From: Myxacorys californica WJT36-NPBG1
GTDB lineage: Bacteria; Cyanobacteriota; Cyanobacteriia; Leptolyngbyales; Leptolyngbyaceae
DNA: 64,000 nucleotides
Assembly (NCBI GenBank): GCA_019359315.1
Contig: JAHHHO010000003.1
Coordinates: forward strand, 62,001-126,000
Direction of reading: 5' to 3'
The notes below the pieces were generated by a model, which was given only the letters and a program-made list of their open reading frames with translations, had not been told where the DNA came from and ran no database searches. Shown here piece by piece: positions 14,632 through 23,702 of the stretch. How positions within the stretch are numbered: position 1 is the first letter of the stretch; each line of letters starts with the position of its first letter. A program made the position numbers and the translations under genes.

Positions 14632-15222
14632 TCAGTTCAAAATCTTCTCAAACCACTGGGTTAACTGGGGCAGATAGCGAGCCGTAAGAACACCACTCAT
14701 AAACCCAAACAAGTGCCCCTGCCAAGATATTCCACGTCGCGTGGGCAAAAGGCCCCAAATTAGCGGGCCATAGAGCAGAACAACAATCAGTGAAATTGCC
14801 GCCGACAACAGATCTTGTTCAAAATAGCTCCGCGACAGCAGAAACCCAAAGTAGCCAAAAACAACTCCACTCGCGCCTACATGTAGCGTATTGCGTCCGG
14901 CAAACAGCCAAACTCCTAACCCACTCAACACCCAAGGAACAGCAGTCGCGATCGCAAACTCCTCAATGCCTCTAACGATCACAAACCAACCCAAGACCAC
15001 AAACGGAACCGTATTCGCTGTTAAATGGTTCCAAGTGCCATGCAGTAACGGTGCAAACAAAATTCCGCGCAGCCCAGTTTGGCTCCGGGGACGAATCCCT
15101 AGAAGATTTAAGCGATTTTGCAGCAGCAGTTGATCAAAAATCTCTAGTCCCCACATCAGAGCGATGAGGCTGCCGAGAATTTTGGCTTGGGTTTGAAAGT
15201 CGTTGGTAAGAATAGGCTGCAT
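14632..15222 (-). CDS. Rhomboid-family intramembrane serine protease
   Basis: 196 residues with about six hydrophobic segments. The rhomboid hallmarks are present: H-x-x-x-N in HLTANT (TM2), catalytic Ser in VGASGVVFGYFG (TM4) and catalytic His in WQGHLFGFMSG (TM6). Length matches the compact bacterial rhomboid core. It cuts single-span membrane proteins within the bilayer; substrates cannot be predicted. It is the last gene of a possible minus-strand run HU, cobD-like, flavoprotein, rhomboid, with a 61-base gap to the preceding gene. The tandem array starts just after its stop codon. Confidence 0.9.
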   Translation of the reverse strand: MQPILTNDFQTQAKILGSLIALMWGLEIFDQLLLQNRLNLLGIRPRSQTGLRGILFAPLLHGTWNHLTANTVPFVVLGWFVIVRGIEEFAIATAVPWVLSGLGVWLFAGRNTLHVGASGVVFGYFGFLLSRSYFEQDLLSAAISLIVVLLYGPLIWGLLPTRRGISWQGHLFGFMSGVLTARYLPQLTQWFEKILN

Positions 15223-15283
15223 TCAGAGGATCTCGTTATCTCAAGCGTTGTTAGACTAATTCTCGCTCTGTAGTGAGTCAATT

Positions 15284-16675
15284 TCACTTGGAAATGGAGC
15301 GTCGCCACGCTAAAAAGCTTGCCACACTGTCTTGTAGAAACGTATTGCGTTGAGATCGATGCTCTTTCCAATCGGTGGCTAATTGACCAATCATCTCGGA
15401 TAGAGTAGGCGAGGGAAATGCCGTTTGAAGCTGTTGGAGTTTGATCTTGTGTTGAATTGCGATCGCAAGAGCACTCAAACTTTCGCCCGCGTCTAACCCA
15501 ACAATATGCGCGCCTAAAATTTGCCCATTGCGACGCACAATCAGTTTACATAACCCTGTTGTTTTCCCTCTAAGCTGCGGCTTCAGTAGCGTTGTAAAAG
15601 ATCGGCGTAAGACGACAACATCTTTACCATAATTCTGAATCGCCTGTGATTCCGTCAATCCTATCCAAGCGATTTCTGGATCAGTTGACGCGATTTTAGC
15701 GGCTTCACTATATCTAGCGTTGTGTCTCGGAAAGAATAAAGCATTTTTGACCGCGATCGCAGCTTCATACTTCGCGACGGCTGCCTCGAAACTGCCGCAA
15801 TAGTAAACGCGAGGATTATTGGTTTGCAACCTTGCATTGGTTTTCATGGGCAATCGCACATCCATCGCTTCTAAGTTCAGCGTTGCTAGTTCTGATTCCC
15901 AACCCATTGCCAGCAGAATTTCATCTGTTTCTATTGTTTGATTGCCAATTTGAATTATCTTTTTACCATCCGCTGTTCTAATCTGCATAATTTTGCCGCT
16001 CAGAATCCGTACCCCTTCTGTTTCTAACGTAGCTTGTAGAAGGAACGCGACCTCCGGCTCGGCATTCGGAATAATCTGAGGCTGATTCACAACCAGCGTA
16101 ACTTCAGTTCCCAATCGAGCATAGGTTTGAGCGAGTTCAGCACCCGTCGAAGAATGACTGACGATCGCTAACGATTTTGGCAAGTGGGTGATCGGAGACT
16201 CGGACGTGAGGTAATCGAGCGTTTGTAAACCGTCAATCTCAGGAATTCTGGGGCGATGACGAGTCGCGATCAAGAAAGCGCGCGATCGCAGCACTCGACC
16301 ATTCACCACAAATCCAGACTGCGGCTTGCGGCAAAATTCACCCGACTGTTCAATAAACTCGACCCCGATACTGGCAAGAATCGTTGGCGAATAGAGTTCT
16401 TGTTGATCCTGCGCGATCGCATCGATCCACCCATTGACCTCAGCCCACGAGAGCGAACTCGTCTTGATCGGATCAGCATAGACCCGCAAGGCATTCATTC
16501 GCTCAATAGAATCAAAGGTATTTCCCAGCGTTGAAAGGGCAGAATGACGGCTGAATTGAGGTTGGCAACCTTGCTGCACTAAAGCAACTCGTGCCCGTGA
16601 CTGTGCAGCTTGCAATGCAGCATGAAACCCTGCGATCGTATTTCCAATAATCACCAAATCATAATCAACAGACAT
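15284..16675 (-). CDS. FAD-dependent pyridine nucleotide-disulfide oxidoreductase-like protein lacking the redox Cys pair
   Basis: 463 residues with the layout of dihydrolipoamide dehydrogenase/mercuric reductase: N-terminal FAD Rossmann motif DYDLVIIGNTIAG (less canonical than GGGPAG), a second FAD motif ending LLAMGWE, an NAD(P)-binding region around LAIVSHSSTGAELAQTYARL, and a C-terminal dimerisation domain with LIVRRNGQILGAHIVG. The expected CxxxxC after the first helix is absent (VALVQQGCQPQFSRHSALST), and the C-terminal His of the His-Glu pair is replaced (FPSPTLSEM). It should bind FAD but cannot do classical dithiol chemistry. It sits 51 bases after the cobD-like gene on the same strand. 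Confidence 0.8.
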   Translation of the reverse strand: MSVDYDLVIIGNTIAGFHAALQAAQSRARVALVQQGCQPQFSRHSALSTLGNTFDSIERMNALRVYADPIKTSSLSWAEVNGWIDAIAQDQQELYSPTILASIGVEFIEQSGEFCRKPQSGFVVNGRVLRSRAFLIATRHRPRIPEIDGLQTLDYLTSESPITHLPKSLAIVSHSSTGAELAQTYARLGTEVTLVVNQPQIIPNAEPEVAFLLQATLETEGVRILSGKIMQIRTADGKKIIQIGNQTIETDEILLAMGWESELATLNLEAMDVRLPMKTNARLQTNNPRVYYCGSFEAAVAKYEAAIAVKNALFFPRHNARYSEAAKIASTDPEIAWIGLTESQAIQNYGKDVVVLRRSFTTLLKPQLRGKTTGLCKLIVRRNGQILGAHIVGLDAGESLSALAIAIQHKIKLQQLQTAFPSPTLSEMIGQLATDWKEHRSQRNTFLQDSVASFLAWRRSISK

Positions 16676-16726
16676 AGTATTATTCGTAACTTATCGCTTT
16701 GCCAGCTTAGTACATCGCTTAGTGCA

Positions 16727-17800
16727 TCAGTGTAATACACTCGCTAAAGCATCCAAGAGAAGATTATTCTCTTCAGGTAACCGGACGGCCACCCGAAAAT
16801 AGCGATCGCCGAGTTCAGGAAAACTTAAACAATCGCGAATTAAAATTTGATGGCGCTTCAGTAATTCTTGCTGAAGCGTCGAGACTGAGCAGTTCGATTT
16901 CACTAGAAAATAGTTAACGGCACTGGGAAGAGGCGACAGTTCTGAAATTCGCGAAAGCCCATCAAATAATTGCTTCTGAGCGCTCTTCAACCAATCAAAC
17001 GTCTGTTTCTGAAACGCTGTATCTTGTACGCAAGCTTCGGCTGCCGCTGCCGCAAACGTATTGACCGACCACGGATCGCGGCGTTGTTGCCACGCTTTGA
17101 GCCGCTCCGGATGGGCGATCGCATAGCCAAACCGCAATCCTGGCAAACTGTAGAACTTCGTGAGCGATCGCAAAATAACTAAATTGGGATAGTTCTGCAC
17201 CTCATTGACCAAGCTATCTAGCTCGTTGGGCAGAAAATCCATAAACGCTTCATCGATAACAACTAACTCAAACCGCTCTAGCAGGGGCAGGACTGCCGCT
17301 CTCCTGAACAGTTGACCCGTTGGGTTATGAGGATTGTTTAGAAGCAGCCCAGAGCGATGAAATACGGGGTCAAGGTGTGACAGTCCTTGTTCCCCTAGCT
17401 CAACAGCAAGCGGGCATCGCACAACCTTTGCATCAAAGGCATTCAATGCCCGAAAGTAATCTCCAAAAGCAGGCGTTACCAGAGTTGTGGCCTCTAGCGC
17501 TGCCAAATCCCAAGCTGCCCATGTGAGCAACTCTGCGGACCCATTTCCTGGCAGAATCCAGTCTGGCGACACCTGATGAAGTTGCGCTAAGCGCGATCGT
17601 ACCTGCCGATACTCTGGGTCTGGATAGTCCCGAATCGTTGAGAGATGGTCTTGAATCGCCGAAACCGCCGATTGCGGTGGACCCAAGGGATTGATACTGG
17701 CAGAAAAATCAAGAATTGCCGAAGGAGAGCAGTCAGCGATCGATGCTGCCCACTGTAAGTTTCCTCCATGCACGGGTTGAGCCAAGTGATTTTCTGCCAA
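16727..17800 (-). CDS. cobD: CobD-like threonine-phosphate decarboxylase / aminotransferase class I-II
   Basis: 357 residues, fold-type I PLP enzyme. The start HGGNLQWAA... LDFSASINPLGPP is diagnostic of the CobD/HisC-like group with the FSANINPLG motif. PLP residues: Asn in LLNNPHNPTGQLF, Asp in VVIDEAFMDF, Lys in SLTKFYSLPGLRFGYA and Arg in VAVRLPEENN. CobD makes aminopropanol phosphate for the cobalamin nucleotide loop; cyanobacteria often keep such genes for pseudocobalamin synthesis, and cobO is present at 39.6 kb. Histidinol-phosphate aminotransferase is the main alternative. It starts 21 bases after the HU stop. Confidence 0.8.
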   Translation of the reverse strand: MAENHLAQPVHGGNLQWAASIADCSPSAILDFSASINPLGPPQSAVSAIQDHLSTIRDYPDPEYRQVRSRLAQLHQVSPDWILPGNGSAELLTWAAWDLAALEATTLVTPAFGDYFRALNAFDAKVVRCPLAVELGEQGLSHLDPVFHRSGLLLNNPHNPTGQLFRRAAVLPLLERFELVVIDEAFMDFLPNELDSLVNEVQNYPNLVILRSLTKFYSLPGLRFGYAIAHPERLKAWQQRRDPWSVNTFAAAAAEACVQDTAFQKQTFDWLKSAQKQLFDGLSRISELSPLPSAVNYFLVKSNCSVSTLQQELLKRHQILIRDCLSFPELGDRYFRVAVRLPEENNLLLDALASVLH

Positions 17801-17821
17801 TACGCGAACTTGAACAATAGA

Positions 17822-18103
17822 TTAGGCTTCAGGAGCAACCTTTTCCTTAAACAGCTTTCCTGCCGAAAATGCGGGAACGCGAGTCGCCGGAATTTCCATT
17901 TTGTCGCCAGTTTTGGGGTTGCGTCCTTCCCGTGCTTTGCGCTCACGGGACTCAAACGAGCCGAAGCCTACCAGCGTTACTTTATCACCCGTCGAAACCG
18001 CTTCAACAATCGTCTCGATCGCGGCGGTTAAAACGGCATCAGCTTGCTTCTTAGTCACACTTGCTTTGTCTGCAACTGCATCAACGAGTTCACCTTTGTT
18101 CAT
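17822..18103 (-). CDS. hup: HU-family DNA-binding protein
   Basis: 93 residues, the usual HU size: MNKGELVDAVADKASVTKKQ, then the beta-arm GFGSFESRERKAREGRNPKT and a C-terminal helix FSAGKLFKEKV. The RNP-x-TG tip that intercalates into bent DNA is present. HU shapes the nucleoid and aids DNA transactions. A strong AGGAAATT ribosome-binding site lies before the ATG. The long upstream gap suggests its own promoter; the cobD-like gene follows closely. Confidence 0.95.
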   Translation of the reverse strand: MNKGELVDAVADKASVTKKQADAVLTAAIETIVEAVSTGDKVTLVGFGSFESRERKAREGRNPKTGDKMEIPATRVPAFSAGKLFKEKVAPEA

Positions 18104-18697
18104 ACTAATTTCCTCAGAATGACGGATGGTTTAGTTATTTGTCTCAGGTTGAGACAGAAGTAAGAAAAATCAAGGTAAGTCAAGAGGATCGGCTGGGATC
18201 GGCTTGAATGCTCATTTTCTCGATTTTTCAATGACCTATTCTATAGGTTGTTGCAGGAATGTGAACCCCTGAAACCGTTAATTTATATGGATCTCGGAAT
18301 TTTTTCTCAATTCTTTCAAAAAATACTGAGTATTAATGCTTAAAAAATCAGTTTTCCTGATCAGATCTCACGGTTTCTTAAGCTTCTAGCAATGATCCCT
18401 CGCGATCGCAATCTGATTATTTTGAGCGGTGCGATCGCTATTGCTTCGTCTCATCTAAGACCAAATCACACAACGCAAGACTCGAACCGCTCACGCAGCA
18501 TACACGGATATAGATGCAAAAGTTAATATTTAGCTAACACATCGCGTATCTGAAAGCGCACGTCACAGCACTGCTCAAAACGATGAATTGAGATATCTTG
18601 CTGGTGTAAACTAGGCAAACAGCCCGCCCGTTCCTTCAGAACTTGCAGCGTTGGTGCAATTCGCAATTACTTGACCGTCCTAGCCCATCGCGAGCCA
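18104..18697. other. Intergenic region upstream of HU
   Basis: No convincing coding frame. The part near 18230-18360 is AT-rich and likely holds the HU promoter. A GGTTCGAGTC string on the minus strand near 18490 looks like a tRNA T-loop, but no acceptor or anticodon stem forms around it. Confidence 0.5.
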
Positions 18698-20350
18698 TCA
18701 TCTCAGCCCATCCACCGCAAGCTTCCGTTCCAAAGTTCCGAGTCCCAACTCGTCTGAAGAGATTGCCTCAACCTCAAACAGTGCCATCATATCTTTAAGG
18801 TTTGGATTGCCTCGACTGGCGCCCGTCAATCCCTTCGCAATGACCAAACCGCAATAGCCTTTCGTTTTCTTGCAGCGCTGCTCCCACTTCTTGCGGGCCT
18901 GAACGTGGGTTGGATCGTCTTCTCCAAACTCACCAAACAGATGAAGTTCTCCGTTTTGGGTTTGAAACAGTCCCAAATCGTAGTGATCGCCCATAAACGG
19001 ATCGGCACCCGGATTAAAACAAATCCCTCGAATACCGCCTGCCGCCGCAATGGTTTCAATCATCGATTTTGCTTTTGGGCGCGACGTTTGAATCAAAATT
19101 ACGGGCAAGCCTTCTCCCGCTTCCGCTGGTTCACCCGGCTGGTAATGATCAAGCTGCGATCGCATCCGTTCCACCATCTCCCAGGGAATCACACCCAGAC
19201 TGAGAAACGCATTCTCCGGCACTAAGTCGTCGCGAATCACAGGCATGTCGATCTCATCGTCCGCCTCATCCACCAGGCTAAACAGTTCGTCTGCCACATC
19301 TGGCAGGGTCGATACTTTGATAGAAACAGACGCTCCCTCAGCAGAAATCTTGTAGCGGCTAGAAATTGCAGGAAAGTTGTCGCCTTCGAGTTTGCGGCGA
19401 TGCTGTTTAAGGAAGCGATGCATCGCTTCTAAAATCGTGGAAAATGCGATCGCTTCTTCGTCGTAGAGAAACGAGCGAATGCCTTCTAGCGGATGCAAGT
19501 TGCCAAACACAGGCTTTAGCTCTGGCTCAGCAAACTCAGCTAACTCAAAGTCTTGATCAAATTCCTCGTCATCTCCTTCCGTTTCATAGGTCAAAAACAA
19601 ACAGTCCTGTCCTAAAAACGCTTCCTCCATATGTTCAATGGAGTCTTGCGACAACACCCGCTCCCGAAACTGCCGCAGCGAATCGAGCGATCGATACAGC
19701 AACACGCCGTATTCCATGCCCAACATGCCCATCACAGAGGCATACACCGATTTCAAATCCCACCGATTGACTTCAAGCTCTAAAATTTGATGGTCGGCTA
19801 ACAATTCCCAAGGCGCATCATTCCAAAGTTGCTCAGCCCGTTCTAGCAGTTCCTCTGCATGTTCGGGCGGCAGCGACGGTGGACGGCTATTCGAGGTTTC
19901 TTGAAAGCCTCGAAAGATTTCGTCAATCAGCGGCAAATCGGGAACGTAATCTAACGTAATGTCTAGATCTTGAAGAACGCCGCGCAAATAAAATAGGGTT
20001 TCGCGATCGCGCACCACAATCTTTTGCGGTCTAGCAGGCTTTGCCGGATTGTGAGGATGCTCCATTGCCCGGAGCAGAGTCCGGACGATCGCTTCGTGCC
20101 CCGTTTCCAGCGGTACAACATCCATCGATCGCACCATGCCCTGCGACCCATCTACCCAGAGAATGCACTCTCCATCTGCTGGGGGCTTTGCCAAAGTTGG
20201 ATCGCTCCAAGGAGTATCTGTCGCTGAGTCTTGCGAGAACGATCGCCGATCACCCTCCCACACGCTTTGAATTTGAGGTAGCTCCAGCAATCGCCGACGA
20301 GTAGAAGGATTAAGACCATTCATAACCAAGTGAGTGAACCGAGAACGCAA
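18698..20350 (-). CDS. Conserved cyanobacterial protein of unknown function (DUF6930-like)
   Basis: 550 residues, soluble and acidic, with no signal peptide. An N-terminal region (about 50-140) includes ILWVDGSQGMVRSMDVVPLE; the middle is acid-rich (DDEEFDQDFELAEFAEPELK); the last 170 residues hold VILIQTSRPKAKSMIETI, a G-GIRGICFNPGADPFMGD loop and C-K-K-T-K-G-Y-C-G. I recall this as a cyanobacteria-wide family carrying a DUF6930-type domain, without known function. The frame starts at 20350, but the Met nine residues later (MNGLNPSTRR) is an equally good start. It is transcribed alone toward HU. Confidence 0.7.
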   Translation of the reverse strand: MRSRFTHLVMNGLNPSTRRRLLELPQIQSVWEGDRRSFSQDSATDTPWSDPTLAKPPADGECILWVDGSQGMVRSMDVVPLETGHEAIVRTLLRAMEHPHNPAKPARPQKIVVRDRETLFYLRGVLQDLDITLDYVPDLPLIDEIFRGFQETSNSRPPSLPPEHAEELLERAEQLWNDAPWELLADHQILELEVNRWDLKSVYASVMGMLGMEYGVLLYRSLDSLRQFRERVLSQDSIEHMEEAFLGQDCLFLTYETEGDDEEFDQDFELAEFAEPELKPVFGNLHPLEGIRSFLYDEEAIAFSTILEAMHRFLKQHRRKLEGDNFPAISSRYKISAEGASVSIKVSTLPDVADELFSLVDEADDEIDMPVIRDDLVPENAFLSLGVIPWEMVERMRSQLDHYQPGEPAEAGEGLPVILIQTSRPKAKSMIETIAAAGGIRGICFNPGADPFMGDHYDLGLFQTQNGELHLFGEFGEDDPTHVQARKKWEQRCKKTKGYCGLVIAKGLTGASRGNPNLKDMMALFEVEAISSDELGLGTLERKLAVDGLR

Positions 20351-20584
20351 CTTTCACACGAATCGTAGCTTTCATCTTAGTCGGATAACGTCATTCCGAC
20401 ACTGGATGTCTAATTTATTTGCATCGAAGTGCTGCTACCAGCATAGACATTTGAGAGCGGGTGCGCTTAGCAAAGATTTGGAGACGCAAGCAGGGGTTCA
20501 TTTTTGCGAAAGAATCGATAGAATAGTAATTTAGATAGCAAGCATCAATTTTGATCGGCTTATTATAAGGAGCGATCGCGCAAG

Positions 20585-20953
20585 ATGACACAAGCAACAC
20601 AGTCTCAACCAAATCAATCTCAACGCGGCATTCTGATGAGCGAAACTGCCGTTCAGCAAGTCAAGATGCTGCGCGACCAGCAGGGCAAGGATCTCTGTTT
20701 GCGTGTTGGTGTGCGAGGCGGCGGCTGCTCTGGCATGTCCTACACGATGGATTTTGAAGAGCCGAGCAATATCCGTCCTGATGATGAAGTTTATGATTAC
20801 GATGGCTTCAAGGTGATCTGCGATCCAAAGAGCCTACTTTATTTGTACGGCTTGATGCTGGATTACAGCAATGCCTTGATTGGCGGTGGCTTTCAGTTTA
20901 CCAATCCCAACGCAAATCAAACCTGCGGTTGCGGCAAGTCCTTTTCTGCGTAA
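20585..20953 (+). CDS. sufA: A-type iron-sulfur cluster carrier (IscA/SufA/ErpA family)
   Basis: 122 residues. The core begins at [20 protein letters not shown] and carries the three conserved cysteines: one in [10 protein letters not shown] and two in the CGCGKSF end. These bind or pass Fe-S clusters to apoproteins. The first 14 residues are a polar Gln/Ser-rich leader typical of cyanobacterial versions. Assigning sufA rather than iscA from sequence alone is approximate. GGAG is well placed upstream of the ATG. A hairpin terminator follows, then a TPR gene commonly found next to it. Confidence 0.9.
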   Translation: MTQATQSQPNQSQRGILMSETAVQQVKMLRDQQGKDLCLRVGVRGGGCSGMSYTMDFEEPSNIRPDDEVYDYDGFKVICDPKSLLYLYGLMLDYSNALIGGGFQFTNPNANQTCGCGKSFSA

Positions 20954-20981
20954 CTGAAAACCTGTCATCATACAGTGTGAG

Positions 20982-21012
20982 TCATTCGTCCTTAGTGGCG
21001 AATGATTTTTTG
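20982..21012 (+). terminator. Rho-independent terminator after the A-type carrier gene
   Basis: TCATTCG (20982-20988) pairs with CGAATGA (20999-21005) around a 10-nt loop and is followed by TTTTTTG. Confidence 0.7.
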
Positions 21013-21044
21013 TTTAACGTGTTGTTTAACCGCTTAGCCTGATC

Positions 21045-21467
21045 ATGACTCAAACTGTTGAAGCCTTATTCGATGAGGGACTAGAACGCTACAAAGCTGG
21101 AGAAGACCCGGAAGTACTGATTCCTATGTTTAAGGAAATTTGCGATCGCTCCCGCAAAACGAGTGCCGCTTGGACGTGCCTCGCGTGGCTCTACCTTTTA
21201 ACTGATAAACCGACGCCTGCATTGACGGCGGCACAGAAAGCCGTCAAGATCAATCCTCAAGATCCTCAAGCCCGCGTGAACTTGGTGCTGGCGATGTTAG
21301 AGCTATCAAAATCCGGCGTTCGACCTCACATTGAAATCACGCAACAACTGACAATGGCAGTGCCCGAGCTGAAAGAAGAAGTCATGCAGAATATTGAGGA
21401 TGGACTCGCCCGCAAGCCAAACTGGAAAAGCTTAGAGCGGGTAAAAGCATGGGTGGCAGAATTCTGA
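21045..21467 (+). CDS. Small tetratricopeptide-repeat protein
   Basis: 140 residues. At least one clear TPR pair is seen: AWTCLAWLYLLTDKPTPAL and AAQKAVKINPQDPQARVNLV; the ends are less regular helices (EALFDEGLERYKAGEDPEVL). It is soluble, with no signal peptide. TPRs form protein-binding scaffolds; the partner is unknown. It follows the A-type carrier gene by 92 bases with a terminator in between, a neighbourhood that I believe is common in cyanobacteria, which hints at a role in Fe-S assembly. Confidence 0.75.
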   Translation: MTQTVEALFDEGLERYKAGEDPEVLIPMFKEICDRSRKTSAAWTCLAWLYLLTDKPTPALTAAQKAVKINPQDPQARVNLVLAMLELSKSGVRPHIEITQQLTMAVPELKEEVMQNIEDGLARKPNWKSLERVKAWVAEF

Positions 21468-21499
21468 TCTTTGCTTCAAATTTATTCACACTGTCTAGG

Positions 21500-21527
21500 G
21501 TCAGCACTTTTCGGCTGGCTCTTTTTT
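21500..21527 (+). terminator. Rho-independent terminator after the TPR gene
   Basis: GTCAGC (21500-21505) pairs with GCTGGC (21514-21519), with one G-T pair, followed by TCTTTTTT. Confidence 0.7.
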
Positions 21528-21935
21528 AGTGAACCCAATAGCGATCCCCAAACTTACTATTACATCTGATTTATAGCAATTTTCTTAACTACCGTGAAGT
21601 TAAATTTGGGGAGTTTTCGCCTTATTTAAGAACCAGAATGATTTATACATTGTAACACGATCAAACATAAGTTAATGGAATTCTTAGAAACAGGATGATA
21701 GTATCTAGAAATCAAAGGAATTCATTCCATTGATCACAGTCTTTCAGTTAGCAACAGATCGGATTTAGAAGGGCTTTCTGCTTTAAGAAAGGCACTTCCG
21801 AGTAATGCTAACAAACCCAAGCTGAGCTTTTCAGATCCTTCTGGAGCGGGTTTAACTAATAGTTATGATGCTAAATCATAACAGTCGCTCCACCCGACTA
21901 CTTGAATTTTAACCTAGCTTAAGGAGCATTTGGCA
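21528..21935. other. AT-rich gap before a small plus-strand gene
   Basis: No coding frame. The region likely holds the promoter of the gene at 21936. The string AACTTACTATTACATC and an AAATTTGGGGAG run are visible but match no element I can name. Confidence 0.4.
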
Positions 21936-22148
21936 ATGGAAACTCAATATGTAGGTGTTAGAGCAGGTACACGGAATCACAAGGGCTACTTTGTGCAACA
22001 TGCGTCGGGCTACAAGTTGGTCGAAATTGCTGAGTCAGGCTGGGCGGTGATTTGTCTTAGCGATGCGGTTTGCCACTATGTTGATCCTGCAAATTTGCAA
22101 ATGTCTCATAAGAAAGATTCTGCTCCATTTGAATTTGAAGAACTTTAA
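21936..22148 (+). CDS. Small conserved hypothetical protein
   Basis: 70 residues from the ATG at 21936, chosen because AAGGAG lies nine bases upstream; a TTG six bases earlier would be too close to that site. The sequence METQYVGVRAGTRNHKGYFV reads as a small beta-rich fold, with GYKLVEIAESGWAVICLSDA and a Phe/Glu-rich end (FEFEEL). No membrane segment. The function is unknown. It is followed by a strong terminator, so it is a single-gene unit. Confidence 0.7.
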   Translation: METQYVGVRAGTRNHKGYFVQHASGYKLVEIAESGWAVICLSDAVCHYVDPANLQMSHKKDSAPFEFEEL

Positions 22149-22198
22149 GCTTCTGCTGTTCTCAATATCGGCATTTAATCACCATTTAATAATCATAC

Positions 22199-22234
22199 GG
22201 CTGCCCTGACACGTCAGAGGTAGCCCTCTTTTTT
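22199..22234 (+). terminator. Strong rho-independent terminator
   Basis: GGCTGCC-CTGAC pairs with GTCAG-A-GGTAGCC (5 + 7 bp, one bulged A), followed by CTCTTTTTT. Confidence 0.85.
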
Positions 22235-22270
22235 GGTAACGTGAACAGAGGTACTGTTACGCTGTCATCT

Positions 22271-22516
22271 ATGAAAGAACAATTCTTTAAGTGGTTAAAT
22301 CTAGCGCTGATGCTGGATCTATTCTTTGTGTTATTTAGCTTTGTTTGGCTTGCGATCGCGGTTATTGGTCACACTGCAAACGTCTCTCTCGGCTTAAATC
22401 TCTGGTACAAACTCTGGGAACCCGTCATGCAACCCGCCCTCGGCATTTTGATGGCAGGCGCACTCATAAGCGGCATCAGCAGTTGGGTTGCAAAGCGGTT
22501 CAGTCCAGATAGCTAA
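22271..22516 (+). CDS. Small membrane protein, two transmembrane segments
   Basis: 81 residues from the ATG at 22271; a GTG at 22241 would add 10 residues and cannot be excluded, since neither start has a strong ribosome-binding site. Two hydrophobic helices are evident: LALMLDLFFVLFSFVWLAIA and PALGILMAGALISGISSW. The linker NLWYKLWEPVM is aromatic. Found as a conserved hypothetical in cyanobacteria; no function is known. It is convergent with the epimerase gene. Confidence 0.65.
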   Translation: MKEQFFKWLNLALMLDLFFVLFSFVWLAIAVIGHTANVSLGLNLWYKLWEPVMQPALGILMAGALISGISSWVAKRFSPDS

Positions 22517-22567
22517 ACTTGAAGTTACACGCGATCGTGTTTCCAGAGTCTGCTCAACTGAAGCGAT

Positions 22568-23488
22568 TTAGCTCAGAATATTCTCTAGCGCTTGCCGAAT
22601 CGTTGGATATTGATACTCGAATCCACTCGCTAACGTTCGTTTTGGCAAAACTTCTTGACCTTCTAGCACAACTTTTGCACCATCACCTAATAGCGCCTCT
22701 AACGCAATACTTGGAACTGGCAACCACGATGGACGATTCATTACTTCACCTAACACCGTCGTCATCTCTGCCATGCGAACCGGCTTCGGAGCCGTCGCAT
22801 TGTAAACTCCTTCCATGTCTGAGTGCGTTAGCGCTCTTAGAATTAAATTCACCACATCCTCCCGGTGAATCCAAGCAAACCACTGCCTTCCACTCCCAAT
22901 TGGGCCGCCTGCAAACAATTTAAACGGCGTCAACAACTTACCCAACGCGCCGCCCATCCCTAAGATAATTCCAAACCGCAAAATCACGAGTCGCGTGCCG
23001 CTTTCCTTGACCTTACTGGCTTCTGCTTCCCACGCCTGACACACTTCTGCCAAAAAATCATTGCCCGATGGACTCGTTTCATCAAAGGTGGCCGTTTCGC
23101 TCGTGCCGTAGAAGCCGATCGCCGATGCATTGACCAAAACAGACGGCTTCGAGTTCACTTTAGCAATCGCTTCTACAACTTTCTGAGTTGTGATCTTTCG
23201 ACTATCCATCAAGGATTGTTTTCGCTCTGGCGTCCAGCGTTGCTCGGCGATCGCTTCTCCTGCCAAATTCACAACCCCGTCACAGCCTGCGATCTCATCT
23301 TGCCAACTCCCCGACTCCATTGGGTTGTACGCCACAATCTCAACATTGGAATAGGTCGATTTGGGAAACACTTTTTCTGCACTCGATGCACTGCGCGTCA
23401 AAACAACAGTGGAATGTCCCTCTGACTGCAATCGTTCCACCAATCGTGTGCCAACAAAACCCGTTGCCCCTGTCACTGCGACTTTCAT
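22568..23488 (-). CDS. TIGR01777-family NAD-dependent epimerase-like protein
   Basis: 306 residues. An extended SDR with nucleotide motif VTGATGFVGTRL at the N-terminus, VNLAGEAIAEQRWTPERKQS (the family signature), ASAIGFYGT in place of the usual YxxxK environment and a C-terminal domain (LPVPSIALEALLGDGAKVVL). The TIGR01777 group includes E. coli YfcH and plant chloroplast homologues linked to cell division (GC1/SulA-like). The reaction is unknown. It is monocistronic, running toward the small membrane-protein gene. Confidence 0.9.
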   Translation of the reverse strand: MKVAVTGATGFVGTRLVERLQSEGHSTVVLTRSASSAEKVFPKSTYSNVEIVAYNPMESGSWQDEIAGCDGVVNLAGEAIAEQRWTPERKQSLMDSRKITTQKVVEAIAKVNSKPSVLVNASAIGFYGTSETATFDETSPSGNDFLAEVCQAWEAEASKVKESGTRLVILRFGIILGMGGALGKLLTPFKLFAGGPIGSGRQWFAWIHREDVVNLILRALTHSDMEGVYNATAPKPVRMAEMTTVLGEVMNRPSWLPVPSIALEALLGDGAKVVLEGQEVLPKRTLASGFEYQYPTIRQALENILS

Positions 23489-23702
23489 GAATTGAGCCTG
23501 AAAACGCTAGATCTCACTTTAAACCAGATTTGGAGCAGACCGATAAGAGATTTTGAGTCTACATCCGTTATCACATCTGGGCAGTGGTGTAGACCTGTTA
23601 ATCAGCTTCGATGCCCGTGAGAAGCCTTTGCCTCAGTCCTGTTTAGTGTTCGCCTATAGTTTCGTCTGGGTACTCTTCGACCAGATGAAATGGAGTACGG
23701 TT

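Noticed and set aside
14365-14677. Repetitive frames on both strands of the 21-bp array (KQLSIDT and MDSCLAS heptads)
   Set aside because: The period is a multiple of three, so open frames are expected on both strands; no ribosome-binding site or protein character.
18470-18500. tRNA T-loop-like GGTTCGAGTC on the minus strand
   Set aside because: No acceptor, D or anticodon stems can be formed around it.
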